Positions 1-5,469 of a DNA stretch of 8,566 nucleotides are shown here, one piece after another. Numbering within the stretch: the first letter of the stretch is position 1; each line of letters opens with the position of its first letter. The position numbers were made by a program, and so were the translations under genes. The stretch is from NCBI GenBank assembly GCA_964523735.1, contig CAZFYZ010000147.1, forward strand, positions 1 to 8,566, written 5' to 3'. The DNA is from CAZFYZ01 sp964523735 (GTDB lineage: Bacteria > Armatimonadota > UBA5829). The notes under the pieces are model-generated. The model saw only the letters and a program-made list of their open reading frames with translations. It did no database searches and was not told the DNA's origin.

Positions 1-70
1 ACAACCGAAAGGATACTCCCTTTCCAATTTACACACTCACAGGGTACACCACTCTGAACTCCGTTCACGC

Positions 71-99
71 TTGACGTGACACTGCTTGAGCTATAGACT
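71..99 (+). promoter_or_regulatory. Predicted sigma70-type promoter of the lacI-family gene
   Basis: TTGACG at 71-76 (5 of 6 matches to the -35 consensus) and TAGACT at 94-99 (4 of 6 to the -10) are separated by exactly 17 bp. A start about 7 bases after the -10 falls at or within a base or two of the ATG at 106. A small inverted repeat, TCACG at 65-69 and CGTGA at 75-79, overlaps the -35 box and could be a weak regulator site, but its arms are only 5 bp. The first 60 bases show no gene; they hold only a 6-bp stem (GAAAGG 7-12 with CCTTTC 19-24) of unclear meaning. Confidence 0.5.
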
Positions 100-105
100 G
101 CATGT

Positions 106-1125
106 ATGGGATCGACCCCAACAATAAGCGACATCGCGCGGGAAGCCGGAGTCGGTTACGGCACGGCCGCAAGGGCCCTCAGCGGCAAGGGTTATGTTAG
201 CCCAGCCACTAAGAGACGCGTCATCACGGTGGCTAACAAGCTGAACTATCATCCAAACCGTGTCGCGCGGTCTCTTGCGCTCGGGCGCTCGGAATATGTG
301 GCTCTGTTTGCGGCACCCGGACTGCTGGCCTATCTCGGCCATACTCTCGAATCCATGGAACGCAGCCTCAGGCAGGCCGGCTATAGCCTTACCCTGCACA
401 CATTCACGGAGTCGCGGCAATCAGAGGCGGAGAGCCTTCGCGAACTGCTGCAGAGGCGTCCTGCCGGTGTGATCGCAGCCCCCGGAACTCTCGACTCCCC
501 ACGCGAACCCTACCAGGATCTGCTCGATCATGGCGTCAAGGTAGTGGTGATGGAGAAGTACATAGACGGGCTGGCGGTGCCGCAGATCATCGGCGACGAC
601 CACAAATACTGCTATCTGTCCACTCAGTATCTGCTATCGCTCGGGCACCGCCGAATAGCCAACCTGTGCATCCCGACCACCTGTCATGCAGGCCGCGAGA
701 GGCTGCGGGGGTTCCGCCAGGCACACGCTGAGGCCGGCGTGGTGATAGACGAAGCGCTCATCGTGCAAACTGACGCCGATGAGGTCGCGGGGGAACGTGC
801 CGCAGCCAAACTGCTGAGCCTCCCTAACCGCCCGACCGCAATAGTCACGCGCACCGACTATGTTGCTGTAGGAGCGATGAGAGCCGCTCTGTCAGCAGGG
901 CTGTCCGTGCCGGATGATGTATCGATCGCCTCTTTTGGGGATATACGGCTCTCGGAAATGCTTCGGGTCCCTCTGACGACAATTCACGCGTCAGCTAAGC
1001 AGATGACGGAACTCGCTGTCGCCGCGCTCCTGCAGGCCCTCTCGGGGGAGGAAGCAGAGGCCAGCGTCGTTCACGTGGACGCCAGCCTCGTTATCAGGGA
1101 CTCCTGCGCCCCACCCCGTTCCTAA
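106..1125 (+). CDS. LacI-family transcriptional regulator
   Basis: A cytoplasmic one-component regulator of 339 residues, the usual family length. Residues about 6-25 form the helix-turn-helix (TISDIAREAGV then YGTAARAL). Residues 30-60 carry the standard VSPATKRRV, LNYHPN and ARSLALG of the third helix and hinge helix, and Leu57 matches the leucine that family members wedge into a central CpG of the operator. Residues about 63-335 are the periplasmic-binding-protein-like sensor and dimer domain, ending in the typical VPDDVSIASFGD...LTTIHAS segment. The recognition helix is slightly unusual: TAAR replaces the common TVSR, with Tyr18, Gly19 and Arg23 at the specificity positions. The ATG at 106 fits the family N-terminus and has no Shine-Dalgarno sequence in front; the promoter position suggests a leaderless message. 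Its place before the kinase/aldolase genes and a CpG-centred palindrome at 1229-1246 suggests local control. The ligand is probably KDG, KDPG or an upstream sugar acid, which is an inference from context. Confidence 0.95.
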   Translation: MGSTPTISDIAREAGVGYGTAARALSGKGYVSPATKRRVITVANKLNYHPNRVARSLALGRSEYVALFAAPGLLAYLGHTLESMERSLRQAGYSLTLHTFTESRQSEAESLRELLQRRPAGVIAAPGTLDSPREPYQDLLDHGVKVVVMEKYIDGLAVPQIIGDDHKYCYLSTQYLLSLGHRRIANLCIPTTCHAGRERLRGFRQAHAEAGVVIDEALIVQTDADEVAGERAAAKLLSLPNRPTAIVTRTDYVAVGAMRAALSAGLSVPDDVSIASFGDIRLSEMLRVPLTTIHASAKQMTELAVAALLQALSGEEAEASVVHVDASLVIRDSCAPPRS

Positions 1126-1171
1126 CTACCATCCCACCGGTGAATTCGCTCCTTGCCCGCCATCCCTGGAA

Positions 1172-1189
1172 CTCCGCGATACCGCGGGG
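1172..1189 (+). terminator. GC-rich hairpin after the regulator gene, possible weak terminator
   Basis: A stem of about 7 bp (1172-1178 with 1183-1189, including one T-G pair) closes an ATAC loop 47 bases after the regulator stop codon. There is no T-run after it, so it is not a canonical intrinsic terminator. It may mark the end of the regulator transcript or simply be GC-rich structure just before the next promoter. Confidence 0.25.
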
Positions 1190-1195
1190 GCGACC

Positions 1196-1224
1196 TTGAC
1201 AAGCACAGCATATGATAGTAACCT
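1196..1224 (+). promoter_or_regulatory. Predicted promoter of the kinase/aldolase operon
   Basis: A perfect -35 hexamer TTGACA lies at 1196-1201. At 17 bp spacing stands TAACCT (1219-1224), a poor -10. A better-looking TATGAT at 1211-1216 is too close to serve with this -35. A start near 1231 would fall inside the CpG-centred palindrome at 1229-1246, the classic position for a repressor operator, and would give a leader of about 190 nt. A second, weaker possibility is a TATAAG at 1375-1380 without a recognisable -35. Confidence 0.4.
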
Positions 1225-1228
1225 GAAC

Positions 1229-1246
1229 GCTGGATGCGAATCCAGC
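1229..1246. promoter_or_regulatory. Candidate LacI-family operator (18-bp palindrome with central CpG)
   Basis: GCTGGATGCGAATCCAGC has 7-bp perfect arms (1229-1235 and 1240-1246) and is symmetric about a C-G step at 1237/1238. An even-length palindrome with a central CpG is the hallmark of LacI-family operators, where the hinge-helix leucine is inserted. It sits at the predicted transcription start, 104 bases after the regulator stop codon, and is the longest perfect-arm palindrome I noticed in the spacer. As RNA it would also form a 7-bp stem with a GCGA (GNRA) tetraloop, so an RNA role is not excluded. A shorter 10-bp palindrome, CCTGCGCAGG at 1273-1282, also has a central CpG but a different sequence. 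Confidence 0.55.
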
Positions 1247-1423
1247 CTACGCTGTAACTGTGCTTAAGACACCCTGCGCAGGCCATTCGGCAGCGCCCTC
1301 ATCCTTGCGCCAACCAACGCCACTACCCCGGATGTCCTATTTGGGGTTCTCTGAGGGAATTTGCTTACCCGTTCTATAAGTAGCCGGAGGATAATGACAT
1401 CCATTGGAGGTAACCGCTTCAAC
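1247..1423 (+). other. Leader region before the acetate kinase family gene
   Basis: No gene, riboswitch or RNA family was recognised here. It contains the 10-bp palindrome at 1273-1282, a TATAAG at 1375-1380, and two purine-rich GGAGG ribosome-binding candidates at 1386-1390 and 1406-1410. The first is only 3 bases before an in-frame ATG at 1394; the second is 13 bases before the ATG at 1424. The reading frame is open from a TTG at 1361, but the residues before 1424 have no family resemblance. Confidence 0.5.
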
Positions 1424-2623
1424 ATGAAAATGCTCGTTGCCAATGCAGGCAGTTCGTCCTTCAAGAGCCAGTTGCTGGAGATGCCCAGCGAGAAACAGCT
1501 CGCCAAGCTGAGAATCGAGCGGCTGGGCACAGACCAGGCCACTGTCGAGTGGACCGATCGTACCGGCGGCACCCAGAAAGTCACGACACCACTGCTCTCA
1601 TATACCGCCGCAGTGGAGCTCATGCTCGCCAAGTTGGCAGACCCTGCGACTGGCGTTCTGTCGTCCGTCTCCGATCTGGACGCAGTAGCGTTCAAGCCCG
1701 TCTACGCCAAAGGGATCAGCGGCTGCCAGTATATGGACAAGCGCGTGCTGGAAGCGATGGCCGAGTACTGCGATATCGTCGCGCCACTGCACAATCCTGC
1801 CTACATAGAGGCGATCGAGAGCTTCGCCAACGTGCTCCCCAACACACCCATGGTCGGGCTCTTCGAGGACTTCTTCTTCGATCAGGTCCCCGATTATGTA
1901 TCGATCTATCCGATTCCCTGGGACTGGAGCGAGAAGTACGGCATCCGCAAGCGCTTCTTCCACAGCGCCTCGCATTACTATGTCGCCCACCGCGCGGCTG
2001 ATCTTATGAAGCGCAACCTGAGCGATCTCAACCTGATCACCTGCCATCTGGGAGGCAGCTCGTCCATCCAGTGCATCCAACAGGGCATCGGCGTCGAGGG
2101 CTGCGGCGGCTTCACGCTTCAGGCCGGTGTGCCTCAGTCCGTCCGACCGGGCGACATGGACTCGTTCCTGATCGCTTACCTGGTCCACAAAGGCGAGGGC
2201 ACTACCCTCGAGGTCATCAACAAGATGATGACCGAAGGCGGGCTTGCAGGGATCTCCGGAATCGGCTTCGACATGCGAGACCTTCAACAGGCAGCGGAGA
2301 ATGGCCACGAACGTGCCAAGCTCGCGATCGATTCCTGGGTTCACCAGGTTCGCAAGTACGTCGGAAGCTGGCTTGTGATGCTAGGCCACACGGACGCTAT
2401 CACCATTGCGGGCGGGACCGGCGAGGCCAGTGCCTACATCAGGAAACGCGTCCTGCAGGGCTGCGAGGAACTGGGCATCGTCATCGATGACGCGAAGAAT
2501 GAGACCGCAAGCGGCAAGGAAGCATTAATCTCCGCCGACGACTCCCGAATACAGGTCTGGGTGATTCCGACCAACGAGGAGATCGTGGTCGCAAGGGAAT
2601 GCTACAGACTGCTCAATGGCTAG
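1424..2623 (+). CDS. Divergent acetate kinase family protein (ASKHA acyl/carboxylate kinase)
   Basis: From ATG 1424 the protein has 399 residues, the usual acetate kinase length. Family motifs stand in order: NAGSSSFK (7-14), APLHNPA (120-126), EKYGIRKRFFHSASHYYV (about 170-187), CHLGGSSS (207-214), VRPGDMD (240-246), AGGTGE (329-334), IPTNEE (381-386). The family transfers phosphate between ATP and a carboxylate such as acetate, in the cytoplasm. By remembered Methanosarcina thermophila numbering, Asn7, His123, His180, His208 and Arg241 are kept at the same positions, but Arg91 is Lys, Asp148 is Glu, Asn211 is Gly and pocket Pro232 is Leu. The HRVVHGG segment is replaced by FKPVYAK. It is therefore a distant paralog whose substrate could be acetate, propionate, butyrate or a sugar-derived carboxylate. 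It precedes eda and kdgK on the same strand, after a candidate repressor site. ATG 1394 is an alternative start, adding 10 residues; 1424 is preferred because family members begin at this point (MK.LVxNAGSSS). Confidence 0.85.
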   Translation: MKMLVANAGSSSFKSQLLEMPSEKQLAKLRIERLGTDQATVEWTDRTGGTQKVTTPLLSYTAAVELMLAKLADPATGVLSSVSDLDAVAFKPVYAKGISGCQYMDKRVLEAMAEYCDIVAPLHNPAYIEAIESFANVLPNTPMVGLFEDFFFDQVPDYVSIYPIPWDWSEKYGIRKRFFHSASHYYVAHRAADLMKRNLSDLNLITCHLGGSSSIQCIQQGIGVEGCGGFTLQAGVPQSVRPGDMDSFLIAYLVHKGEGTTLEVINKMMTEGGLAGISGIGFDMRDLQQAAENGHERAKLAIDSWVHQVRKYVGSWLVMLGHTDAITIAGGTGEASAYIRKRVLQGCEELGIVIDDAKNETASGKEALISADDSRIQVWVIPTNEEIVVARECYRLLNG

Positions 2624-2659
2624 CGGCCATCGGATGAGACCGCGCGAGGCGTTGTAGCA

Positions 2660-2674
2660 GGCGTCTCTGACGCC
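2660..2674 (+). other. Small hairpin in the spacer before eda
   Basis: GGCGTC at 2660-2665 pairs with GACGCC at 2669-2674 around a TCT loop. An upstream GGCGT at 2648-2652 could compete for the same right arm. No T-run follows. It lies in the 132-bp gap between the kinase and aldolase genes, the only sizeable gap within the operon, and could shape mRNA processing or stability. No convincing promoter was found in the gap. Confidence 0.25.
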
Positions 2675-2755
2675 CCTATCGAGGGTGATACGGCCTTCCG
2701 TGGATCAGACGGAGCGCTTCCGCAGGCAAAGAGAAAGAGAGACAGGAGCTGACAG

Positions 2756-3412
2756 ATGAACTTCCGAAAACAACAGGTCGTGCAGACGCTCGTGGACACC
2801 GGCGTCGTCGCGGTCATCCGAATTGACGACCCGAGTGACCTCTACGACGTGTCCTGCGCCCTGCGCGACGGCGGGGTCAAGCTCGTTGAGATCACTATGA
2901 CCGTCCCAGGCGCTCTCGACATCATCAACTCCGTCAGCAAGAAGATCGAGGGCGATGTCTTCATCGGCGCTGGAACCGTACTTGACGCGGCAACCGCCCG
3001 TATGGCGATTCTCGCGGGCGCGAGCTACGTGGTTGCGCCCTGTTTCGACCGCGAGACCCTGGACATGTGCAAGCTCTACGACATCCCGGTGATGCCCGGC
3101 GCACTCACCCCGACCGAGATCGCGACAGCCTGGAAAGCAGGCGCGGATGTCGTCAAGATATTCCCGGGCCGCGTGGGCACCCCCGGCTACTTCCAGGACA
3201 TCAAGGGCCCACTGCCAATGGTCAAACTCATGCCCACCGGCAATGTCGATACCACTACAGCTCCCGAGTATATCAAGGCCGGAGCGGTCGCCGTCGGCGT
3301 CGGCAAGGCTCTCGTCGACATCAAAGCAGTCAAGGCCAGGGACTTCGCCAAGATCACTGAGAACGCCAGAATGTTTCGCCAGCTTGTTGACGATGCGCGA
3401 GGAGGCAGCTAA
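2756..3412 (+). CDS. eda: 2-dehydro-3-deoxyphosphogluconate (KDPG) / 4-hydroxy-2-oxoglutarate aldolase
   Basis: A 218-residue class I aldolase, close to the usual length of about 210, forming one TIM barrel. It cleaves KDPG to pyruvate and glyceraldehyde 3-phosphate, and often also 4-hydroxy-2-oxoglutarate. Visible signatures are GVVAVIR (16-22), the general acid-base Glu45 in LVEITMT, GAGTVL (71-76), PGALTPTEI (114-122), the Schiff-base Lys134 in VVKIFPG, and the phosphate-binding PTGNV (160-164, often PTGGV). All catalytic residues are present, so it should be active. The ATG has an AGGAG (2744-2748) 7 bases upstream. Its stop codon TAA shares its last base with the ATG of the following kinase gene, so the two are very likely translationally coupled and act in sequence on KDG. 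Which upstream sugar acid feeds it cannot be read from this window. The 6-phospho-galactonate variant of this aldolase cannot be excluded. Confidence 0.95.
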   Translation: MNFRKQQVVQTLVDTGVVAVIRIDDPSDLYDVSCALRDGGVKLVEITMTVPGALDIINSVSKKIEGDVFIGAGTVLDAATARMAILAGASYVVAPCFDRETLDMCKLYDIPVMPGALTPTEIATAWKAGADVVKIFPGRVGTPGYFQDIKGPLPMVKLMPTGNVDTTTAPEYIKAGAVAVGVGKALVDIKAVKARDFAKITENARMFRQLVDDARGGS

Positions 3413-4437
3413 TGGCAAAGAAGATGGTCGGGTTCGGAGAGATCCTCCTCCGTCTCACCCCCAAGGGCTACGACCGGTTTGTTCAGGCCGAGGAGTTCGT
3501 CGCCAAGTATACGGGTGCCGAGGCCAACGCCGCCGTAAGCGTGGTCAACTACGGCCTCGAGGCCTACATAGTCTCCAAGATCCCGGCAAACGAGATCGGC
3601 CAGGCTTGCATCAACTATCTTAGGCGATTCGGCGTCAACACCGACTACATCGCCCGTGGCGGTGAGAGGCTTGGCCTTTTCTACCTCGAAACCGGCGCCG
3701 CCCAGCGAGCCTCCAAGGTGATCTACGACCGCTCGCACTCCAGCATCCGCGAGTCCAAGCCCGAGGATTACGACTGGGAGGCGATCTTCGACGGCAAGGA
3801 CTGGTTCCACTTCTCCGGCACAGCACCAGCCTTGGGCGACAACGTTATACGGGTGCTTGAGGACGGTCTCAAGGTCGCCAGGAAGAAGGGGGTCATGGTC
3901 AGCGTGGACCTCAACTACCGCTCCAAGCTGTGGAGTCCCGAGCAGGCGGGCCGGGTCATGACGAAGCTTATGGATTACGTGGACGTGCTTGTCGCCAACG
4001 AGGAACACGCAGATCTGATCTTCGGCGTCAGACCCAGAAGCGGCGGCTCGACCGAGGCGAAGCAGACTGAGTCTTTAAAGGATGTTGCCGTTCAGCTAGC
4101 CGAGACGTTTGGCCTCAAGTGTGTGGCAATAACGCTGCGGGAGGGCGCGACGGCCTCCGTCAACAGCTTGGGCGCTCTCCTGTATGACGGCAGGGATCAC
4201 TATCTCAGCCGTAAGTACGAGATCAACCCGATCGTCGACCGCGTGGGCGGCGGCGACGCGTTCACCGGTGGATTGATCTACAGCATGCTCTCCGACTTCG
4301 ACCCGCAGCACTGCGTGGAGTTCGCGGTCGCGGCGGCATGCCTCAAGCATTCCATCCCCGGTGACTTCAGCCTCTGCTCGCTCAAAGAGGTGGAGACCCT
4401 CCTCGCAGGCGACGCCGCCGGCCGAGTGCAGAGATAG
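3412..4437 (+). CDS. kdgK: PfkB-family sugar kinase, likely 2-dehydro-3-deoxygluconokinase (KDG kinase)
   Basis: A 341-residue ribokinase/PfkB-fold kinase, near the 310-345 usual for KDG kinases. The N-terminal strand VGFGEILLRLTP (6-17) and the GAEANAAVSVVNYGL region (35-49) are typical of the KDG kinase branch. SVDLNYRSKLW (164-174) matches the family DxNxRxxLW motif. The C-terminal PfkB signature DRVGGGDAFTGG (276-287) contains the anion-hole glycines and catalytic base Asp282. It would phosphorylate 2-keto-3-deoxygluconate at O6 with ATP, giving KDPG for the aldolase encoded just upstream. The start is fixed by GGAGG at 3401-3405, 6 bases before an ATG that overlaps the aldolase stop codon by one base. 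Residues about 206-222 (VRPRSGGSTEAKQTESL) form a polar insertion between strands; related kinases also have variable length here. Other PfkB substrates such as fructose are possible, but the aldolase partner makes KDG the best choice. Confidence 0.9.
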   Translation: MAKKMVGFGEILLRLTPKGYDRFVQAEEFVAKYTGAEANAAVSVVNYGLEAYIVSKIPANEIGQACINYLRRFGVNTDYIARGGERLGLFYLETGAAQRASKVIYDRSHSSIRESKPEDYDWEAIFDGKDWFHFSGTAPALGDNVIRVLEDGLKVARKKGVMVSVDLNYRSKLWSPEQAGRVMTKLMDYVDVLVANEEHADLIFGVRPRSGGSTEAKQTESLKDVAVQLAETFGLKCVAITLREGATASVNSLGALLYDGRDHYLSRKYEINPIVDRVGGGDAFTGGLIYSMLSDFDPQHCVEFAVAAACLKHSIPGDFSLCSLKEVETLLAGDAAGRVQR

Positions 4438-4471
4438 CCATTGACACCATTCTATTCTATGATGGGTTAAC

Positions 4472-4505
4472 AAAAAGGGGGCCCGACGAAAACGCCGGGC
4501 CCTTA
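4472..4505. terminator. Intrinsic terminator between convergent genes, probably bidirectional
   Basis: GGGCCCG (4479-4485) pairs with CGGGCCC (4496-4502); an inner C-G/G-C pair closes an AAAA tetraloop (4489-4492) after an A-C mismatch. On the minus strand the stem is followed by CC then TTTTT, a good terminator for the pseudopilin transcript. On the plus strand only TTAT follows, so ending of the kdgK transcript may be less efficient. It lies 41 bp after the kdgK stop codon and 52 bp after the pseudopilin stop. Confidence 0.8.
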
Positions 4506-4554
4506 TCACGTGTCGGAGAGATAACATCAGCTAACGGGCAGATCCGCTGCACTC

Positions 4555-5232
4555 CTACTTCAGGTCTTTGCCCGCTATTCCGCTATAAGTGAAATCTAGA
4601 TTGTAGCCACCGTCAGGGTCCTTGTTTAGCTGGTCCAGCCGCACAAGCTTTGAGTGCCCGTCAACAAAGCACAGGACCATGAAATCATCTCCATGCGCCA
4701 GGTGACCCCACTCAGCCGTCGCATTGTCGCCTGCCCAGCAGACAGACAAGGCTTTCCTTGATGGATAGCGAACCCTTGATATGCGCTGCGACTTGTAGTC
4801 GAGGTTTATCCTGCCGCCTTCGGGCACCTCCATGTAGAAGGGCGCGAAGTAGTAATAGGAAGCCGGATACTTCAGGGGCGTTGTGTATTGCATCGCCTCC
4901 CACCACGCGACGTTCCACGGCTTCTTGCGATCACTGGGACACACGTAGATCGCCGTGTTACGCATGTACGGCGCCAGGCAATCGTAGAAATCCCTGAACG
5001 CGGTAGTGATGTTCGTGCCTCCCTTATACGGGAAGTAGCCAGCGTTGTTGTCACAGTAGAGTGAGACCGCTATCCCGATCTGCCGCAGGTTCGACAGGCA
5101 CTTCGATAGACGGGCCTGCTCCTTGGCCTTCACGAACACCGGAAACAGGATCGCCGCGAGGATGGCGATGATCGCTATCACGACGAGCAATTCGATGAGG
5201 GTGAACCCTCTACCCGATCTCTTTCGTCTCAT
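4555..5232 (-). CDS. Short pre-pseudopilin with type II/IV pilin-type N-terminal methylation motif
   Basis: A 225-residue protein with a short basic leader (MRRKRSGRG) and the prepilin peptidase site G9|F10 in GFTLIELL, with Glu14 as the conserved +5 glutamate. Residues 10-32 form the hydrophobic helix that anchors it in the inner membrane and packs into a pseudopilus. Then come ILFPVF.KAKEQAR (29-41) and CLSNLRQIG (45-53), the form abundant in Armatimonadota and, in related shape, Planctomycetota (DUF1559-like). The C-terminal H180...DG191-192 resembles the H-X9-DG motif of this family, with one extra residue (X10). Four cysteines (45, 60, 85, 98) in the first half of the globular part could form disulphides. 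GGAGG (5238-5242) stands 5 bases before the ATG. No other secretion gene is nearby, so it is probably one of many scattered minor pseudopilins; its cargo is unknown. It is transcribed in the same direction as the large surface protein gene, 237 bp further upstream. Confidence 0.92.
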   Translation of the reverse strand: MRRKRSGRGFTLIELLVVIAIIAILAAILFPVFVKAKEQARLSKCLSNLRQIGIAVSLYCDNNAGYFPYKGGTNITTAFRDFYDCLAPYMRNTAIYVCPSDRKKPWNVAWWEAMQYTTPLKYPASYYYFAPFYMEVPEGGRINLDYKSQRISRVRYPSRKALSVCWAGDNATAEWGHLAHGDDFMVLCFVDGHSKLVRLDQLNKDPDGGYNLDFTYSGIAGKDLK

Positions 5233-5293
5233 CCTTCCCTCCGGATTGTCCTCTTGTTCTCTCTCGCCTGCCCGCGCAACAGCCCCCTATCAT

Positions 5294-5397
5294 CAGTCTG
5301 AGTCAACCCCGCCGTCATTCAGTCTGAGTCAACCCCGCCGTCAATCAGTCTGAGTCAACCCCGCCGTCAATCAGTCTGAGTCAACCCCACCGTCATT
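5294..5397. repeat. Tandem array: four copies of a 26-bp repeat
   Basis: Exact period of 26 bp: units at 5294-5319, 5320-5345, 5346-5371 and 5372-5397. Each starts CAGTCTGAGTCAACCCC and goes on with GCCGTCA plus AT or TT; unit 4 has ACCGTCA instead. Units 2 and 3 are identical; units 1 and 4 differ by one and two bases. Read on the minus strand each full unit holds TTGAC twice (in unit 1 and unit 4 only the second is intact). The array lies 62 bp upstream of the pseudopilin start and downstream of the large gene. The near identity points to recent expansion. Confidence 0.95.
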
Positions 5398-5449
5398 CCG
5401 AGCGGTGCGAGGAATCTGCTTTTGGAGCCCGAAACCTCGCACCACTCAG
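5398..5449. repeat. Imperfect palindromic element, likely interspersed (REP-like) repeat
   Basis: Arms 5398-5412 and 5435-5449 pair with two mismatches in 15 bp; the inner 9 bp (GGTGCGAGG with CCTCGCACC) are perfect, around a 22-base loop. The left side, GTCATTCCGAGCGGTGCGAG then GAATCT, has the look of a palindromic repeat scattered in many copies in diverse bacterial genomes; this is recognition from memory. It starts exactly where the tandem array stops and ends 20 bp short of the stop codon of the large minus-strand gene, so it would form a stem-loop in the 3' end of that mRNA. Confidence 0.6.
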
Positions 5450-5469
5450 AACAACGTAGGTCATGCAGC

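Noticed and set aside
7..24. Hairpin GAAAGG/CCTTTC as a terminator of an upstream gene
   Set aside because: Only 6 bp, AT-containing and without a T-run; the upstream gene is not in the window.
1273..1282. CCTGCGCAGG as a second operator
   Set aside because: It shares the central CpG but not the half-site sequence of the 1229-1246 palindrome and is too short to support a claim.
1598..2344. Minus-strand open frame of 248 codons across the kinase gene
   Set aside because: Antisense shadow caused by GC-rich codon bias; the plus frame carries all acetate kinase family motifs.
2705..3418. Minus-strand open frame of 237 codons across the aldolase gene
   Set aside because: Antisense shadow; the plus frame has an intact Eda with Glu45 and Lys134.
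4441..4463. TTGACA at 4441 with TATGAT at 4458 looks like a promoter
   Set aside because: The spacing is only 11 bp, it lies just after the kdgK stop codon, and a terminator hairpin follows at once; no plus-strand gene lies downstream.
5294..5397. Tandem repeats as a CRISPR array
   Set aside because: The 26-bp units abut each other with no spacers and no cas genes are present.
5294..5397. TTGAC boxes in each repeat as an array of -35 promoter elements
   Set aside because: No convincing -10 sequence stands at 16-18 bp from any of them, including the one nearest the pseudopilin gene; kept only as a possible protein-binding array.
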